A stretch of DNA of 64,000 nt, taken from Aquatica leii (taxonomy: Eukaryota > Arthropoda > Insecta > Coleoptera > Lampyridae). Where the stretch lies: NCBI GenBank assembly GCA_035610365.1, contig CM069433.1:193386760-193450759 (forward strand), in the 5' to 3' direction. Position numbers and translations under genes: made by a program. Below, piece by piece: positions 36,051 through 49,100 of the stretch. How positions within the stretch are numbered: the first letter of the stretch is position 1; each line of letters begins with the position of its first letter. The notes beneath the pieces are model-generated. The model saw nothing but the letters and a program-made list of their open reading frames with translations, had not been told where the DNA came from and ran no database searches.

Positions 36051-36689
36051 AACTGCCCCACGTTAATGACAGCCAGACTTCGTCGTCACCCTGTGTGAAA
36101 CTGACCGACACACCATCTTCTAATTGATTTTGCACAAGTTTCGTGTGTATTTAACTTGACATTCTTTTTCGCCAATTAGCGGCGCCTTTCTTATCTTGCG
36201 CTATTAAAATCGTAGTCCTCGATGGCAATCGATTTTATATTAAAGAAATTTTCCTTTTGCGTGGGTGGTCCGTGCGTTCGTGTAATAAGATACCGAAAAT
36301 CTCGGTGATCATATTTAATCCCTTGTTCCGCCTCTTTACGTCCGGACAAATTTCTAACGATTTTACCATATTGCTTGTCAGCCGCCCCTATATATTTTAT
36401 GTTCTTCCTGCTTGCGGTAACTTGATACTATTTTTACTTGACATAATCGCCGATTCATCGATACCGCATTGTTCTTTTGATAATACCATTCTAAAAATCA
36501 TTTGTCTTTGGTTTGTTCAATGTTTTCCTTAATTTTGGAAAAATTGACGTTACTAGACAAAAAATGAAAAAATTACTACGTAAAAAGTAATTAGACAATA
36601 AACAAAGTCTATGAGAACAAAAAAAGCCACCAAGTCTGAAAAATATGATAGTAGTGAGAATAAGTTGAGATATTGCACATTATGAAACA

Positions 36690-37500
36690 TACAAACTTCA
36701 CATAAGTAACCAAATTTGACGTTTAACCAAGCCACGGAACCAGTTTCAGTCCATTCCTGACTGGCCACTACAATAGACCCCATAATCTGGGATTTCATAG
36801 ACTAACTAACCGCCAAGAAAACCAAAAAGGAAAGAAGACCCAGTTAAATTCCAAAAGAACAATGTCCTTCCAAGCAGCAATTAAAAACAGGATCATACTA
36901 AATCTGCCCACCAGATTCAGTGAATCGGCAATAGACATTCTGTCCAAATGACTAAATTTTGCCATCACACCAAGATCCACCTAAGGAAGAAATAGCGAAC
37001 TCATTGGAATACTTTTCTACAACATATTCAGGAAAATGTAAGGATTAAAGCAGCTCATATATTAAAGTGCACAGCACCGAGATTCAACGTCTAACTGGAA
37101 TAGGAGAATGGATTAAAGAGATTTCAGAACCAACAAAAACATCACCATACTTCTAGCTGACAAGGAAAACGCCACAGTGATCATGAACTCATTAATTATT
37201 GCCAAAACAACTATTGAAAAGGAATCTAACAAAAACCTTGGAGAAAAAGACTTCTTCCGCTATAAAATCGACCAAGACAATTCCAAAACATCAGAAGAGT
37301 GGCTCAATTTCCTCAGACAGCAAGTCGCCATACCTTCATGGCCTTCTGAAGATCCCCAAACCAGGGATACCTCTCGCCCAATTAGTCAGCCATTTCTCTT
37401 CTGGCAAGATACTTATTTGTTATTCTATACCCATTCACACGAACAAACGCCCATCACGTTAGAAGCTCGTCTCAAGAAAGGAAGTGTAATTGGATAAAAA
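36690..37500 (+). mobile_element. Penelope-like element, partial upstream copy
   Basis: The 5' part of a PLE. Translated pieces include ILLADKENATVIMN (family ADKGNATVIM) and, in another frame, HGLLKIPKPGIPLAQLVSH (family YGLPKIHKPGIPLRPIVS). Its first 130 bp recur at 37697-37830 and its next 300 bp recur at 40335-40625, so it is a partial tandem duplicate of the following PLE. Partial tandem copies are typical of the family. Broken. Confidence 0.7.
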
Positions 37501-37835
37501 GAAAAAAAGTCTTATAGTAAAAATTTACTATCGTTTGCCACGTTTGACATTTTTTTATATCTGCTATGGCTCAAAACGTAGTTCTTCCTCGACCTTTGAG
37601 AACAGAAAAGGTTGACATTGTCTGAAAAATGCAGTAGCAGAAGATAAAATCAACGAATAGAAACAATTTCGTGTTCTATATTAACAAATTTTACTTTACT
37701 TTACATAAGTACCTAAATTTAACGTTTACCAGACCAAACTATTTTCAGTCCATTTACGACTGGCCACCACAATAGATCTGATAATCTGAAATTTGATCGA
37801 CAAACTAAAAAGCAAAAAAGACCTAGATGGTGAAA

Positions 37836-40324
37836 ATATCCAGTACCTCTGCTGCAATTCATACTCTTTTCCCATACGCCCAAGCAACGCGATCTAAAAC
37901 AGATAGCGTTACAGTTCTTTCGGCTAAAACAGTCGCCCCTGTTCCTCGTTCGACTGTTGTATCGTGCCTAAACCGGATTCTCGTTGAAGACATCGGACAA
38001 AACTAAGACTTTGATAATCCTTAATCTGCAAACCTATGGTATACGACTGAACAGAGTAACTAAGGTAGGCAAAAATTTTATTTGGCTCGAATATGAGCGG
38101 AGTAGCCTAACTAAAATCCCTACGGCCGTTCTCGATAAAGCCGATCTTATTGTCCAACCGCAAGGTAAATCCTTACCTTGTGTTTCTATCCTGAACGTTC
38201 CTGCAAACCTCTACGTTGAGCAGATGAAAGAGGCTATCCTATCGAAAAATTTCAACGATGCTTCTAATAAAATCCTACATTTATGCAATGAGCAATTAAA
38301 AGTTCAATTCCGTTTTGGCCCTCAGGACAGAGCCAGCTGTCATTGGATTCTGGAAGTCCTACTAAAAAACCAAACATTCATTTTGGCATCACATAGCGTT
38401 TACATCGCCTGGAATGTGTGTACCCAAGCAACACATTGGTATAAAAAACGTCTAAATGTCCGGCTAATAGACGTTTATTAGACATTAAAACGTTTTTAAA
38501 CGCGTTATTAACGTTTATTAGACGGACATTTAGGCGTTTTTTGTACCAATGTGTTGTTTGGGTAGGGTCAATAATCATATCCGCGTTACGCGTTCATTCC
38601 AACGACTGTAAAGGTGACGTATAGTGAGGCCATTGTGCTGAAAAGCACGAAACCAAGAGATTCCCTCACGCGGAACAAAGATTTTTGCACCCTCTTCTAT
38701 GCGGTACTACTCGGCTATTGTTTTCAATAGTTCGAAGCCCGTTGGAATGGTTACACTCAGCCATTTAACGAATAACTGCACTGCAGTACGGTTACTGTTG
38801 GAAACACTCTTGGAAATTGTTCCTATCATAATAGCAGGTGACTTCAATTCGAAATCGCCGCTTTGGCCCTCCCCGTTGATCGACCAGCGAGGACGATGCG
38901 TGGAGAACCTCGTGGGTGAACGTGACCTCTGTGTTGTCAACGAACCTTATCAACCTTTCACCTTCTTTAGCAACTTAGGCTCGACAAACAACGATGTCAC
39001 TTTGGCGTCCTCTTCTGTTGCTAGAAAAATCTTTAACTGGCGTGTTGTTCCAGAAGTTATTGAAAGTGAAAACCGTCTGATACGGTTTGAGTGAACCGTT
39101 GAAACCCCTCGCCTAGTAGCTACACCTAAGAGAATCCTTGATTATAAACATATAGATTGCCTAAATATGGCAATCGTTCTATTCCTACTTATCTTCCAGG
39201 TGATGTTTTGTGCCACGATCCTAGATATGTAGACGCCGTCATTGGTAAGTTTACCAATACGATCCTCGATTCTTGGCAAGATAGCTTAACCCATATACGC
39301 GTAAACTTTAGAGCCGGCGAAACGTGGTGGAGTCCGAAAGTAAATTGGTTAAAAGCGACCGATACACTATTTCAGAATGCAAGACTATTAAAGCTATTGT
39401 TTCACGAACCTGACGGAATACACAGCAGTGTCTTACGTACAATCGTACAAAATTCCATTTCTTCTAAGATCGTTGATTTGTTCAACTCATGCATTAAATG
39501 TGGTTATTTTTTAACCAACTGTAAAACTGGTAAACTTATCACCATTCTGAAGCCCGAGAAGAATCTCGTAAATCTCAATCTGTACTATCCGATTTCTATG
39601 TTGTCAGAACTTGGCAAACTATTTGAACGTACTTCTTAAAAAGATTCGTGATGATATTACGTCACAAATTCTTTTCCATCCAAGTCAATATGACTTCGTT
39701 TCTGAGAAAACGACGACTGACGCCGCACGTAGATTAATGACCAATGTATGACCGAACGTCTACAAGCACAGACTTGCAATTTTCATTGACATATCTGGAG
39801 CGTTCAACAACGTATAGTGGCTCTCAACGTCGTTAGGAGAGTACCTGCTGGCGCTACGCGCATCATTTGTAGCTATTTATCGAACAAATTGATAACTAAC
39901 TCCTCAAACGTATCCCGTTCTGTATATGACAAATAACTGACAAAGGGGTGTCTACAAGACTCGGTTTTCGGGCCTAGACATTTTGTACCACCGACTTCGA
40001 CACACTCATGTGGTCAGGGCATATGCATCCTCTCCTACATCTCAATTTGAAGGAAATTTACTGCACTTAAGCTTTCAATCAACGACTTTACCTCCCTTTC
40101 AGCTGCTCAAAGTCCTGATCTTGCGTGAATGGCAGCAGTTGTGAGACGCTTCCCAGAAGTATACTAATCATTTGCCTTACCGACTTGGTGCTTCCATAGC
40201 ACGCACTTACACTTAGGTCATCCTACTGGTCTTACAAGACTATCCTTTCCACTCTTAACATTTCCCAAACTTAACCCATCCTTCTTCTGTCGAACTTGTA
40301 CCAAACAAGTTCGGATGGTACGAT
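37836..40324 (+). mobile_element. R1/Jockey-type LINE, broken
   Basis: ORF1-like sequence (37984-38481) has SILNVPANLYVEQMKEAI and SCHWILEVLLKNQ, the region before gag zinc knuckles in R1/Jockey ORF1 proteins. An apurinic-type endonuclease follows at 38700-39094 with IIIAGDFNSKSPLW, DQRGR and NDVTLAS. The reverse transcriptase begins near 39440 and is clear at 39640-39830 (HPSQYDFVSEKTTTDAARRL and LAIFIDISGAFNNV). Many stops and shifts follow, and the 3' end fades near 40320. The LINE sits inside a PLE and is itself interrupted by a MITE at 38423-38562. Confidence 0.8.
38423..38562. mobile_element. 140-bp MITE with TA duplication inside the LINE
   Basis: Inverted ends CCCAAGCAACACATTGGTA and TACCAATGTGTTGTTTGGG, flanked by TA on both sides (38421-38422 and 38563-38564). 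Removing it with one TA restores the LINE reading across the junction (WNVC then RVNNHIRVTR), which confirms a TA target and a Tc1/mariner-type origin. No coding capacity. Confidence 0.9.
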
Positions 40325-41657
40325 GGGTCCACATCCTCCTCCTCTATACTCAGTGAATCGGCAAGACATTCTATCCAAAAGACTAAATTTTTCCATCACA
40401 CCAAGATCCATCCCAAAATAAAAAGTAACGAGTCCATTGGAAAGCACACTCAGAACTTTCCCACAACATATTCAACAAGATGTAAGGGTCAAAGCAGTTG
40501 ATATATTGAAGTCCATAGAACCAAAATCGAACGGCAACCAGAATGAAGGGTTTCAGAACCAACAAAAACATCACAATGCTACCAGCTGACAAAGGAGATA
40601 CCACTGTAATCATGAACATCAGTGATCACATCAATAAAGCAGACTTATCACTACACAATTCGGCGTATAAATAATTGAAAAGGAGTCCAACAAGAACCCT
40701 AAAAAAATTTCTTCCCCTATAAAGTCTTCTGAAGATCCACAAACAAGGAATACCTTTTTGCCAAGTTCTTTAAGCAAAATACTTATGTGCTATTCTATTC
40801 TAGGGAAAAACATTAATTACTTTAAAAACTCCCAGCACTTAGCCTCAAAGCTTAGGCAGGTGACATTGAAAGTACATTGAGAATCATCAAGACTAAATTA
40901 CAAAAATTAAATTTGGACGAAGAACTTAATGTTCTAATGAACTATGCGAAGCCAAAGTAATGACACCCTTAACAACTTCTTAGAACACTACAATCGTTTA
41001 GAAGCAACGAAAAAATTCATCATAAATATCGAAATAAAGAGAAGCAACCCGTTCTAAGACGCATTGGTCACTTGGAAGATAGACAACACCCTGGGATAGT
41101 GCATAAAACTTTAGTCGATAGGGCTAAGATCATCAGCAAACCCAAATCCAAACAGATATACGAAAGCAGGCATAAATACAACCATCAACAGACAACACAA
41201 AAAAACATTAAAAACCTATAGCAACCACTTTTCTTCCATACCTAAAAGGCTCTAAGAACAAAATAGCTAAGATACTTTAGACTAAAAACATCTATGAGAC
41301 ATGCAAGTTAACCACCAAAATCGGAAGAAACAACTACACCACTTAAAGAACCAAGGGTCTACCACATCCCTTGCATGTGCCGGCTAACATACGTGGGACA
41401 AACAAGACGCACCGGATAGGTAAACGCAAGACGAACACAAAGAGACATAATACCAGATCGACTGCAGGAAACACCCAACACACTATAAAATTTTATCCAA
41501 TTTTTGTAACTTCTGGCCCAGATTATATAGAAAAGCCAAAAAATCAGGAATTAGTTTCGAGAAAAAAAAATGGCGAACCGAGACCATCATAAACCTATGA
41601 CCCAAAACAGCGTATTATCAAAGCTTTATAGGATCCCGTGTCTTCAGTTCCAGTTTT

Positions 41658-41686
41658 CTGATGAAGACAGCAAGACTGTCGATATG
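41658..41686 (+). ncRNA. degenerate hammerhead-like core at PLE 3' end
   Basis: CTGATGA, one extra A, stem GACAG/CTGTC with loop CAAGA, then GATAT where GAAAC is expected. Position after the endonuclease matches the other PLE cores. Probably dead. Confidence 0.3.
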
Positions 41687-41760
41687 TCAAATTTAGTTAG
41701 TTTCGGAAAGTTTTTGAATTTTGTGAAACTTGTTAATATAGAACGCAATTAAAAACCCAA

Positions 41761-42419
41761 AATTCTTCCTACATTAGAACATCATGGCGACGAAGGGCAA
41801 TATAAAATTAGAACCAAAAAATAAATAAAAACTAGAGATAAAAACAATTTTAATTTTGGAATTATACATTGTAATATTCTACTAGACACATTGGGCAAGT
41901 ACCTCCAATCACTTCTTAACCTGGCAATTGTGTCACTTTTTTAGGTTGATGGTTTGCAACTAGACGCTAAAATCTTCCGATAAATTTCTTTGCCACAGCT
42001 CTAAGAATTTCTAGAAAAAATTCCAAAAGATAAATTTTTAGTCTCATATAAAAACAATAGATTCTTTACGATGACGAGGTCATTTTTAGGCTTGCGATTT
42101 CCCAATCCGATGTTTCAAATTTCCTTAAAAGACAATCACATTGATTTTTCAATTCCATTTAGTTGTTCATTAAATTTTTCACTTTAAAACAGCGGTCTTT
42201 GGTTTAGCATCACTAATTTCGGAAAACTTGTGCACAGAGAAAAAAATAAATATTCTGATGATTAACACGTTCTTATTTTCTAAGGTTAGTGATGCTCACT
42301 CTTTTTTTTATAATGTTTTTTTTCCTATCCTGGCTGTCCTATTCACAAAGGGTCTCCACAAATGTTAAAGGTTTTAAAGCTTCATGCTGCCGTAAGATTC
42401 CTTTATGTTATTCTTGATT
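41761..42419. other. non-coding, nothing recognised
   Basis: AT-rich with no supported frame or repeat. Confidence 0.4.
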
Positions 42420-42810
42420 TCGTGGCAGTCGTCCTACCTTGAAGTTTTGTTTCCAGGCTGGTTACCGCTTCGCTGATAAATTTTGTTTCTTGACGTTTCG
42501 GTCATCATCTCGTGACCTTGTTCCGAAGATTTCTGAAAAAAATTTGATTACGCTTGGTTTCGAGTATTTATACTAATTGTTCATTCCTCTTCACTTGACC
42601 GTAACGTTTCGATTTACCGGTCTTCGAATAAATGCTTCCAGGTGGAAAGAAGCTGTATTTCGTCGTCCCTATTGAAATTGTTGCCGTCCTTCTGGATCTC
42701 TATTGCTTTCCTGTAGATTCTGACTCTGGCACGTGTCTTAGTTCCGTCCAAGTGGATTGCATGCCCTGCCTCTAAGCAGGAAATCTGTGAAGGTCTTAAC
42801 CAAGTTCAAG
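42420..42810 (-). mobile_element. Penelope-like element 3' end
   Basis: The minus strand reads SCLEAGHAIHLDGTKTR, ARVRIYRKAIEIQKDGNNFN and RDDEIQLLSTWKHLF, the last part of a Neptune/Penelope-type GIY-YIG endonuclease. A hammerhead-related string (stem GGTCA/TGACC then GAAACG) follows near 42485-42515 but lacks CTGATGA. This is a 3' fragment only. Confidence 0.65.
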
Positions 42811-45159
42811 ACAACAACACGATAGTGATCACATACCGTCGTAAAACAATGAAAAAAAAAAGATTGTGCGACAAAGAAAGAATTACAAGTCATCAGCAAA
42901 TCAGATGAGTGAGTGGTATAAAGAGCAGATCACTGAACAACAATAAAATGATCCAGAATTCCAATGTCATAAAAAGTGGCTAACAGAATTGAACTAACTC
43001 ATATGGTTTCCTACTGGAATGAAAAACCGAAGATTCAAAAACCCGAATTAGAAATGCACTGCAAGAAGTTTATGACAGTAAATAACATAAAAATCAAAAA
43101 TTCACAAATTGTGTTTTTTGCAAAAATGTGCAATAAGTAGAAAAAATGTAAATTTTAGGTTTCATTATCATCGTAATTCCACTGAGTAATAAAATCTAAT
43201 ATATGTATCTAATATCAAAATAGATATTAAAAAATGATTAATACAATTAGACAAAGTTAATTGGAGCAACAATCAGGCGTGCTCGAAAAGCGATTTATGT
43301 GCAAGTGTCCGTCTTCGCAGAAAGGAAACTCGAAATTAAGCTAATTGGACACACCCCTAACAATTTCACCCTCGACGTACACCAAACACTATTCCGTATG
43401 TTCATAATGGTAAGTAAAATAGAACGCGTGGACAGTATTGAATTATTTTGGTCTACCAGCTACGATCTGAAAAAATAACAGAAAGACACTTACTTTCGGT
43501 CTGAAAGAACCAGAAAAAAATGTAATCAATTTCCGCAAAACAACGCCTTGGTAATAAGTCGCTCAGCTACTTCCAGACATAACATCTTCATAAAGCATTC
43601 CAATATATCAAGGCATTTCAAAACAGTACCAAACTTAAAGTCACGTCACCCGACACCACTCGTAAACCCTACCTTATTAAATAAAATGGAGCAAAGAACA
43701 AAGCCAGTTCTACAATCGTTTATTTTTTTATTTTCGGTTATGAACATTCGAACTTGAGGTGTTTGTTCTCTTAATCATTAAATATTGTGTTTGTGTACGT
43801 TTCGTTTCGATTTTATTGCGGTTATTCGTTTTTACGACAAATTACATATTTCTGTCCAAATTCTTCGAGTTAAGAGAAAAATAACCCCTACCCCTATGAT
43901 CGTAGAAACCTTCTTACATTAATTCGCCACCATAAATGACAAACAAAAGATACGTCTATCGACAACTTGTCGAAAAAATTATTTCGCGTGAGAAAAATCG
44001 ATTTGAATCTAATCGTAGGGATTGATCGAACCTTCTTTTGTTATTTTATATACGCGACAAAGCTAGAAAATGGCAGCACAGGTAGATGCCTTTTTTGTTT
44101 GAACCGCTTTTATAATTACCAGCGCCTTTCTAAATCGATTATTGACAAGTAAACGATTATGCAGGCGATAATGCGGATATTTTGATACCAAACGAAGAGT
44201 TTCACGCTCAGTTATTTCGAGATGTCAATTTTTATGTACATTGCATCTGCTATAAAAACTATTTGAAATATTTGGTTTATATTTAACAGTACGGTTTTTA
44301 TTACAATACAATTCCAAAAACTAAAATTCCAGAATATACACGTAGTATCGGTTACATAAAACATTGTTAACTTTGATGATATAGTAGATGCCCATGTCGT
44401 TACGCGACGTCATTGGTACAAAATCAATTGTTTTGCTGACGACACTTTCAAATCAATGGCTACGATTTCGTTAACAACAGCGTCAGCTAACAACATCGTT
44501 AACTTCGCTTTATGCAATCAGACATAATTGAATTAAAAGTCATGGAAAAGCAAACCTTGTTTTTTAAAGTGTGTCCTTTCTGATCATCGCCATTTTGTCT
44601 TTATAAAGGAAACCATTCATTTCTAGTTTTTAGTTGAACCTTGGAAGATATAAAAGAAGCCTTCACAAAGTTTGCGTTCAAAAAGACTCACGTTTGTGAG
44701 AGAAACAAATCTGTTATTTACTAATCCAAGAAACTCCTTGGGAACTTAAAATGCACAGCAGAAAGCCTCCTATTCTCATCCTTTAACAGTTGAAAATGAA
44801 AAAACGAACACAATTCTTTGTTGATGTGGTGTAAAAGCTGTCGAGAAAGCATATACCAAAAGAGTGCAGAACGGAAATATACCCCAAGACTCGAAAAACA
44901 ATTGGATACCAATATCAGAAATGTTATGAAAATAACTCTTTATATGAAACAAAAAACTTAAAGAAACCTGTAGAACCGATATTAATGATGTAAGTTAGTT
45001 ACGCCACTGGGATATGGGTCCAGGACACAGTGATAATAAACAATTCTAGTTAGTGTTAATTACATTAATAAACTGAAAGTAATTTTTTTGCTTAGAAAAG
45101 GAAAAATGAAACAAGTAAACATATGCTACAAAAACAGTGGTGTACGATGGAAAAAAATA
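42811..45159. other. non-coding, nothing recognised
   Basis: Several 60-70 codon frames lack any recognisable domain. No terminal repeats or arrays could be supported. Confidence 0.4.
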
Positions 45160-45167
45160 CCGTAGAT

Positions 45168-45496
45168 CAGGGGTGAGCAACCTTTTTTATCAACGGGCCA
45201 ATCCAAATTTTGAAATTTTTTGACGGGCCGCACACAAATTAATATTTATTAATAATTTATAATGCGTTATTTATAGGTATAATAAACATTAGAATAAAAA
45301 ACACGAAATTTGAAAAAAACATTAAGATTTCATAAACTTTAATACAATACAAAGAAGAAACGAATAAAAAAAACGAATTTGGGAGAAAGTCTGTAATATA
45401 AATAAAATAAGTTCAATTTTAAAAATGCTTGACGGGCCACATAATTATGTTCGACGGGCCGCAAGCGGCCCGCGGGCGGCGGGTTGCTCACCCCTG
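45168..45496. mobile_element. non-autonomous hAT element with 8-bp duplication
   Basis: Inverted ends CAGGGGTGAGCAACC and GGTTGCTCACCCCTG bound a 329-bp AT-rich element containing GACGGGCCGC-type repeats. The flanks at 45160-45167 and 45497-45504 are both CCGTAGAT, a perfect 8-bp target duplication, which with the CAGGGG end identifies the hAT superfamily. It has no transposase. The perfect duplication suggests a fairly recent insertion. Confidence 0.95.
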
Positions 45497-45779
45497 CCGT
45501 AGATGACATGGCGACACGCTTATCAAAAGTTGAACCCATTAGGCAATAACATTCCGAATAGCACGATCATGACAAAATTTCTGATGATATCGACACTTTG
45601 TAACGCCCTAAGAATCAGCTGGTGATGACCAAAGAACGTTAGTCAATCTAACCGAAAAGACTAGAGTCAACATTCAAGAAAGCACAAGCGCCTCCTTACG
45701 TGGAGAAGCGCTTGGTATTTTACAAACTGTTCCTGATCACCTACAAGAAAATTACGAACTCTTAATTTCACTATTAGAA

Positions 45780-46139
45780 ATGAGATATGCAGATGCTCAT
45801 CTTCAACATGTGTATCAAGCTCAAATTAAAAGTCGGGTTCAAAAAGCTGCCGAAAGTCTTCAAGAGTTTGAGGCTGACATCGCCAGATTAACACGGCTTG
45901 CGTATCCTACAGCGCCAGATACCTTCTTGGAGCAGTTGGCTATTCAAACCTTTGTAGACGGCCTCCGAGACAACGAAACGCAGCAGACTCTCCGGTTAGC
46001 TCGACCGAAGACATTGGATGCCGCTTTGGTGCATGGTTTGGAGTTTGAAGCAGCAGAACAAGCATCGCAACGAGAGGGTCATAAACTTTACTGTGCTGCA
46101 GAAGTACCCGCGCAGCACTGGAAAGCATCGAGGAGATAG
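45780..46139 (+). pseudogene. gypsy fossil, gag part
   Basis: Encodes a helical capsid-like segment with SLQEFEADIARLTRLAYP, FLEQLAIQTFVDGLRD and LARPKTLDAALVHGLEFE. These match the retrotransposon gag domain common in insect Ty3/Gypsy elements. Fossil. Confidence 0.75.
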
Positions 46140-46165
46140 CGCGATGAATACTTCGGGAAAGAGGA

Positions 46166-49100
46166 GTGACAACTTTGAACTACAATGAAATAGGTCATGT
46201 ACGACGGCATCGTACTAAATCTAAGAAGAGAACAAGAAGAGCGCTCGAAAATTTGAAACGAGGCGACCAAAAGAGACAAAAAGTAATCTCATCTAGTCAG
46301 GCTACGGAGATTACAATTCAAAGGGCATCGCCGATAGAGCAATTGCATAGCATTTATCTCGATGGCAAGATCAATGGAAGAAGTGTTCAGTTACTGTTTG
46401 ACACAGGAGCAACAAAGACCATCATTTGTCCTGACATGTTGTTGGAAAACGAGAAGACATCACCAGTAACAGTACGACTTCGAACGGCGACGGGCGAAGA
46501 AATACCTACACACGGACAAGTCAAAGTAAGCATTGGTTTGGGAAATGGAGTACTCGACCATCAAGTACTGGTAGCCGACATCACGAAAGAAGGTATCCAG
46601 GAAATGGACGTGATCAAGAAGTATGGGTTCCATTTAGATATGAAGAACAATGTCCTGAAGATCGACAATGAAAAAATTCCTTTTCATTCGTCAGAGAAGG
46701 CAGCCGTGCGAGTTTTATTGAGTGAAGACGTGATTTTGCCTGCAAGGACGGAAAGTATGGTGATGGCACGCCTGGATGGAAATTTCCGGGAAGGCTACAT
46801 ACGCGCGATTGAACCAATGGAGGGCGGCTTAGTTGAAAAGGGACTACTCGTTGGTAGAACTTTAGTACGAGTAAAAAACACGATGCCAGTAAGGATCTTA
46901 AACATCAACTCAGATCCTGTAATGTTGAAAAAGAAGACCGTGGTAGACCAATGCACGCCAGTATCACAAATTGTGAGATGCGTGAAGTCGAACAAAGATA
47001 CGTCGCCAAAGAAGTGTCCACAACATCTATTGGACATTCTTACCACCAAATGCCAAAACCTCAGCCAAGATCAGCCGGCTAAAGTTAAGGTGTTGATCCG
47101 AGAGTATCAAGATGTGTTCGCGCTGGAGAGTGGCTCCAAAAGAAGAACTTACGTGGTGAAACATAAAATTAATACCGGAGACGCTCGGCCGATACGACAA
47201 CATTCACGCAGACCTCCTTTGGCGAAAAGAGTAGAAGCCGAACAAATAGTTACGGATATGGAGAGAGAAGGCGTGATTGAACCTTCAAGTAGCCCATGGG
47301 TATCCCCAGTAGTACTCGTGAAGAAGAAGGATAGATCAACAAGGTTTGGCGTAGACTACAGGTAGCTAAACGACGCGACCAAAAAGGACAGCTACCCTTT
47401 ACCTAGAATTGACGATACGCTAGACACCCTGTCAGGATCCCAGTGGTTTTCTACAATAGATTTAAAGAGTGGATACTGGCAGGTAGAATTAGAACCCAAG
47501 GATCGTAAAAAAACAGCTTTTACGATTGGAACTGGTTGGTGGCAGTTCACTGTGATGCCCTTCGGCCTATGTAACGCTCATGCAACGTTCGAGCGTTTGA
47601 TAGAGAACATCTTGCTTGGTTCTTGGTTTACCTGGACGACGTGATCGTGGTTGGACGGTTGTTTGAAGAACACTTGAACAACTTGAAGAAAGTGTTTCAG
47701 CGACTACGTGGGGCTAATCTCAAACTGAGCCCAAAGAAATGCCACGTATTTAAGAAGGAAGTACAATATCTAGGCCACGTCGTATCTAGAGATGGAGTAA
47801 AGGCTGACCTAGACAAAATTCGAGCAGTGCAAGCATGGCCAAGACCAATCGACAAACTTCAGCTCCGAAGTTTCCTTGGGTTGTGTACCTATTATAGACA
47901 ATTTGTACCCGGATTTGCCAATATTGCCAAACCATTGACAAAATTGACGGAAGAAAGGGCAGAATTTAGATGGAATGAAGACTGCGAAAATTCTTTCCAT
48001 CAACTAAAACAGACCCCAGTCACTTCGCCGACTTTGAGTTATCCAAGAGAAGATGGAAAATTTGTTTTGGATACCGACGCAAGCAATCTGGCCACAGGCG
48101 CGGTCCTTTCGCAGGTTCAAGATGGACAAGAAAAAGTTATAGCGTATTTTAGCAAGGTTTTGTTCAGGCCAGAAAGGAATTATTGCGTGACTAGGAGGGA
48201 GCTGTTAGCAGTCGTCAAGTCCATCTAACATTTCTACAAATATTTGTATGAACGAAAATTTTTACTGAGAACAGACCACGCCGCTTTAAAATGGCTACTG
48301 CAGTTCCGTAACCCAGAAGAACAAGTGGCAAGATGGATCGAGATACTGCAAGAGTATGACTATGACACAGAACACCGTGCCGGAAGCAGTCATCGGAACG
48401 CTGATGCCTTGTCCAGAAGACCATGTCCGACGGACTGCAGCCATTGTTCGCGACTGGAAGAAAAAGTTGAATGCCTTCGGAGAACTGCTATGGTTGATGA
48501 TGAGTGGGAACCTGAGCAGTTACGTCGCGAACAAGAAGACGATCCTTGAATAAGACTACTCCTGGACTGGAAAGAGAGCGGCCGACGACCAACCTTGGAA
48601 GAAGTGAGTGCTTTGGGCAGAAACATCAAAGCGTACTGGGCGCAGTGGGACTCCTTGATAGTAGAAGACGGTCTTCTTAAGCGATCCCTAGAAAGTGCCG
48701 AGGACACGGGAAACAGACTACAGTTGGTAGTGCCGAAGAGCAGGGTGTCTGAAGCGTTGAAGCATTCTACTGGATGAACTGCAAAGAGGACGCCATGAAA
48801 TGGTGCCGTAAATGCACAGTCTGCGCATCAGGAAAAAGGTCGGCGAGAAAAAGCAAAGCACCCATGTAGCAATACAACGTAGGAAGCCCTTTGGAAAGAG
48901 TAGCGATTGGCATCGCAGGGCCGTTCCCAGAATCCGATTCGAGAAATAAATACATCCTGGTGGCGCAGACGTATTAGTAAAAGAGTTTTTCTGCCGGTTT
49001 GGAGTTCCGGTGGAATTACACTCCGATCAAGGCCGCAATTTTGAGTCTAGGCTGTTTCAAGAAGTTTGCCGACTGTTGGGAATTAAGAAAACTAGGATAA

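Larger units (their letters stand above)
34271..36689. other. transposon-poor upstream block, possible regulatory DNA
   Basis: This is the longest stretch in the window without a recognisable element, and 36000-36500 looks less AT-rich than its neighbours. It contains a short AAC/AATA microsatellite near 34637, a perfect Su(H)-type match at 34833-34841 and an 8-bp inverted repeat at 36031-36050. The frame at 36257-36532 shows no family. It may hold sim control elements; this is inference. Confidence 0.3.
37690..41760 (+). mobile_element. Penelope-like element interrupted by a LINE
   Basis: The second copy begins with the repeat of 36697-36830, is broken by a LINE at about 37836-40324 and resumes at 40325 with the block seen at 36905-37200. 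It ends with a GIY-YIG part, VYHIPCMCRLTYVGQTRR, near 41355-41410 and a hammerhead-like core at 41658. The coding parts carry several stops. The upstream partial copy plus this one form a PLE tandem. Confidence 0.7.

Noticed and set aside
36257-36532. 91-codon frame with hydrophobic stretches, possible small membrane protein
   Set aside because: No recognisable family, no start context or splice pattern, and similar frames are expected by chance.
42485-42515. Hammerhead-like string in the PLE end
   Set aside because: The stem and GAAACG are present but the CTGATGA box is missing, so it is not listed as a ribozyme.
45339-45539. 66-codon frame on the minus strand
   Set aside because: It lies mostly inside the 329-bp non-autonomous hAT element and crosses its right boundary.
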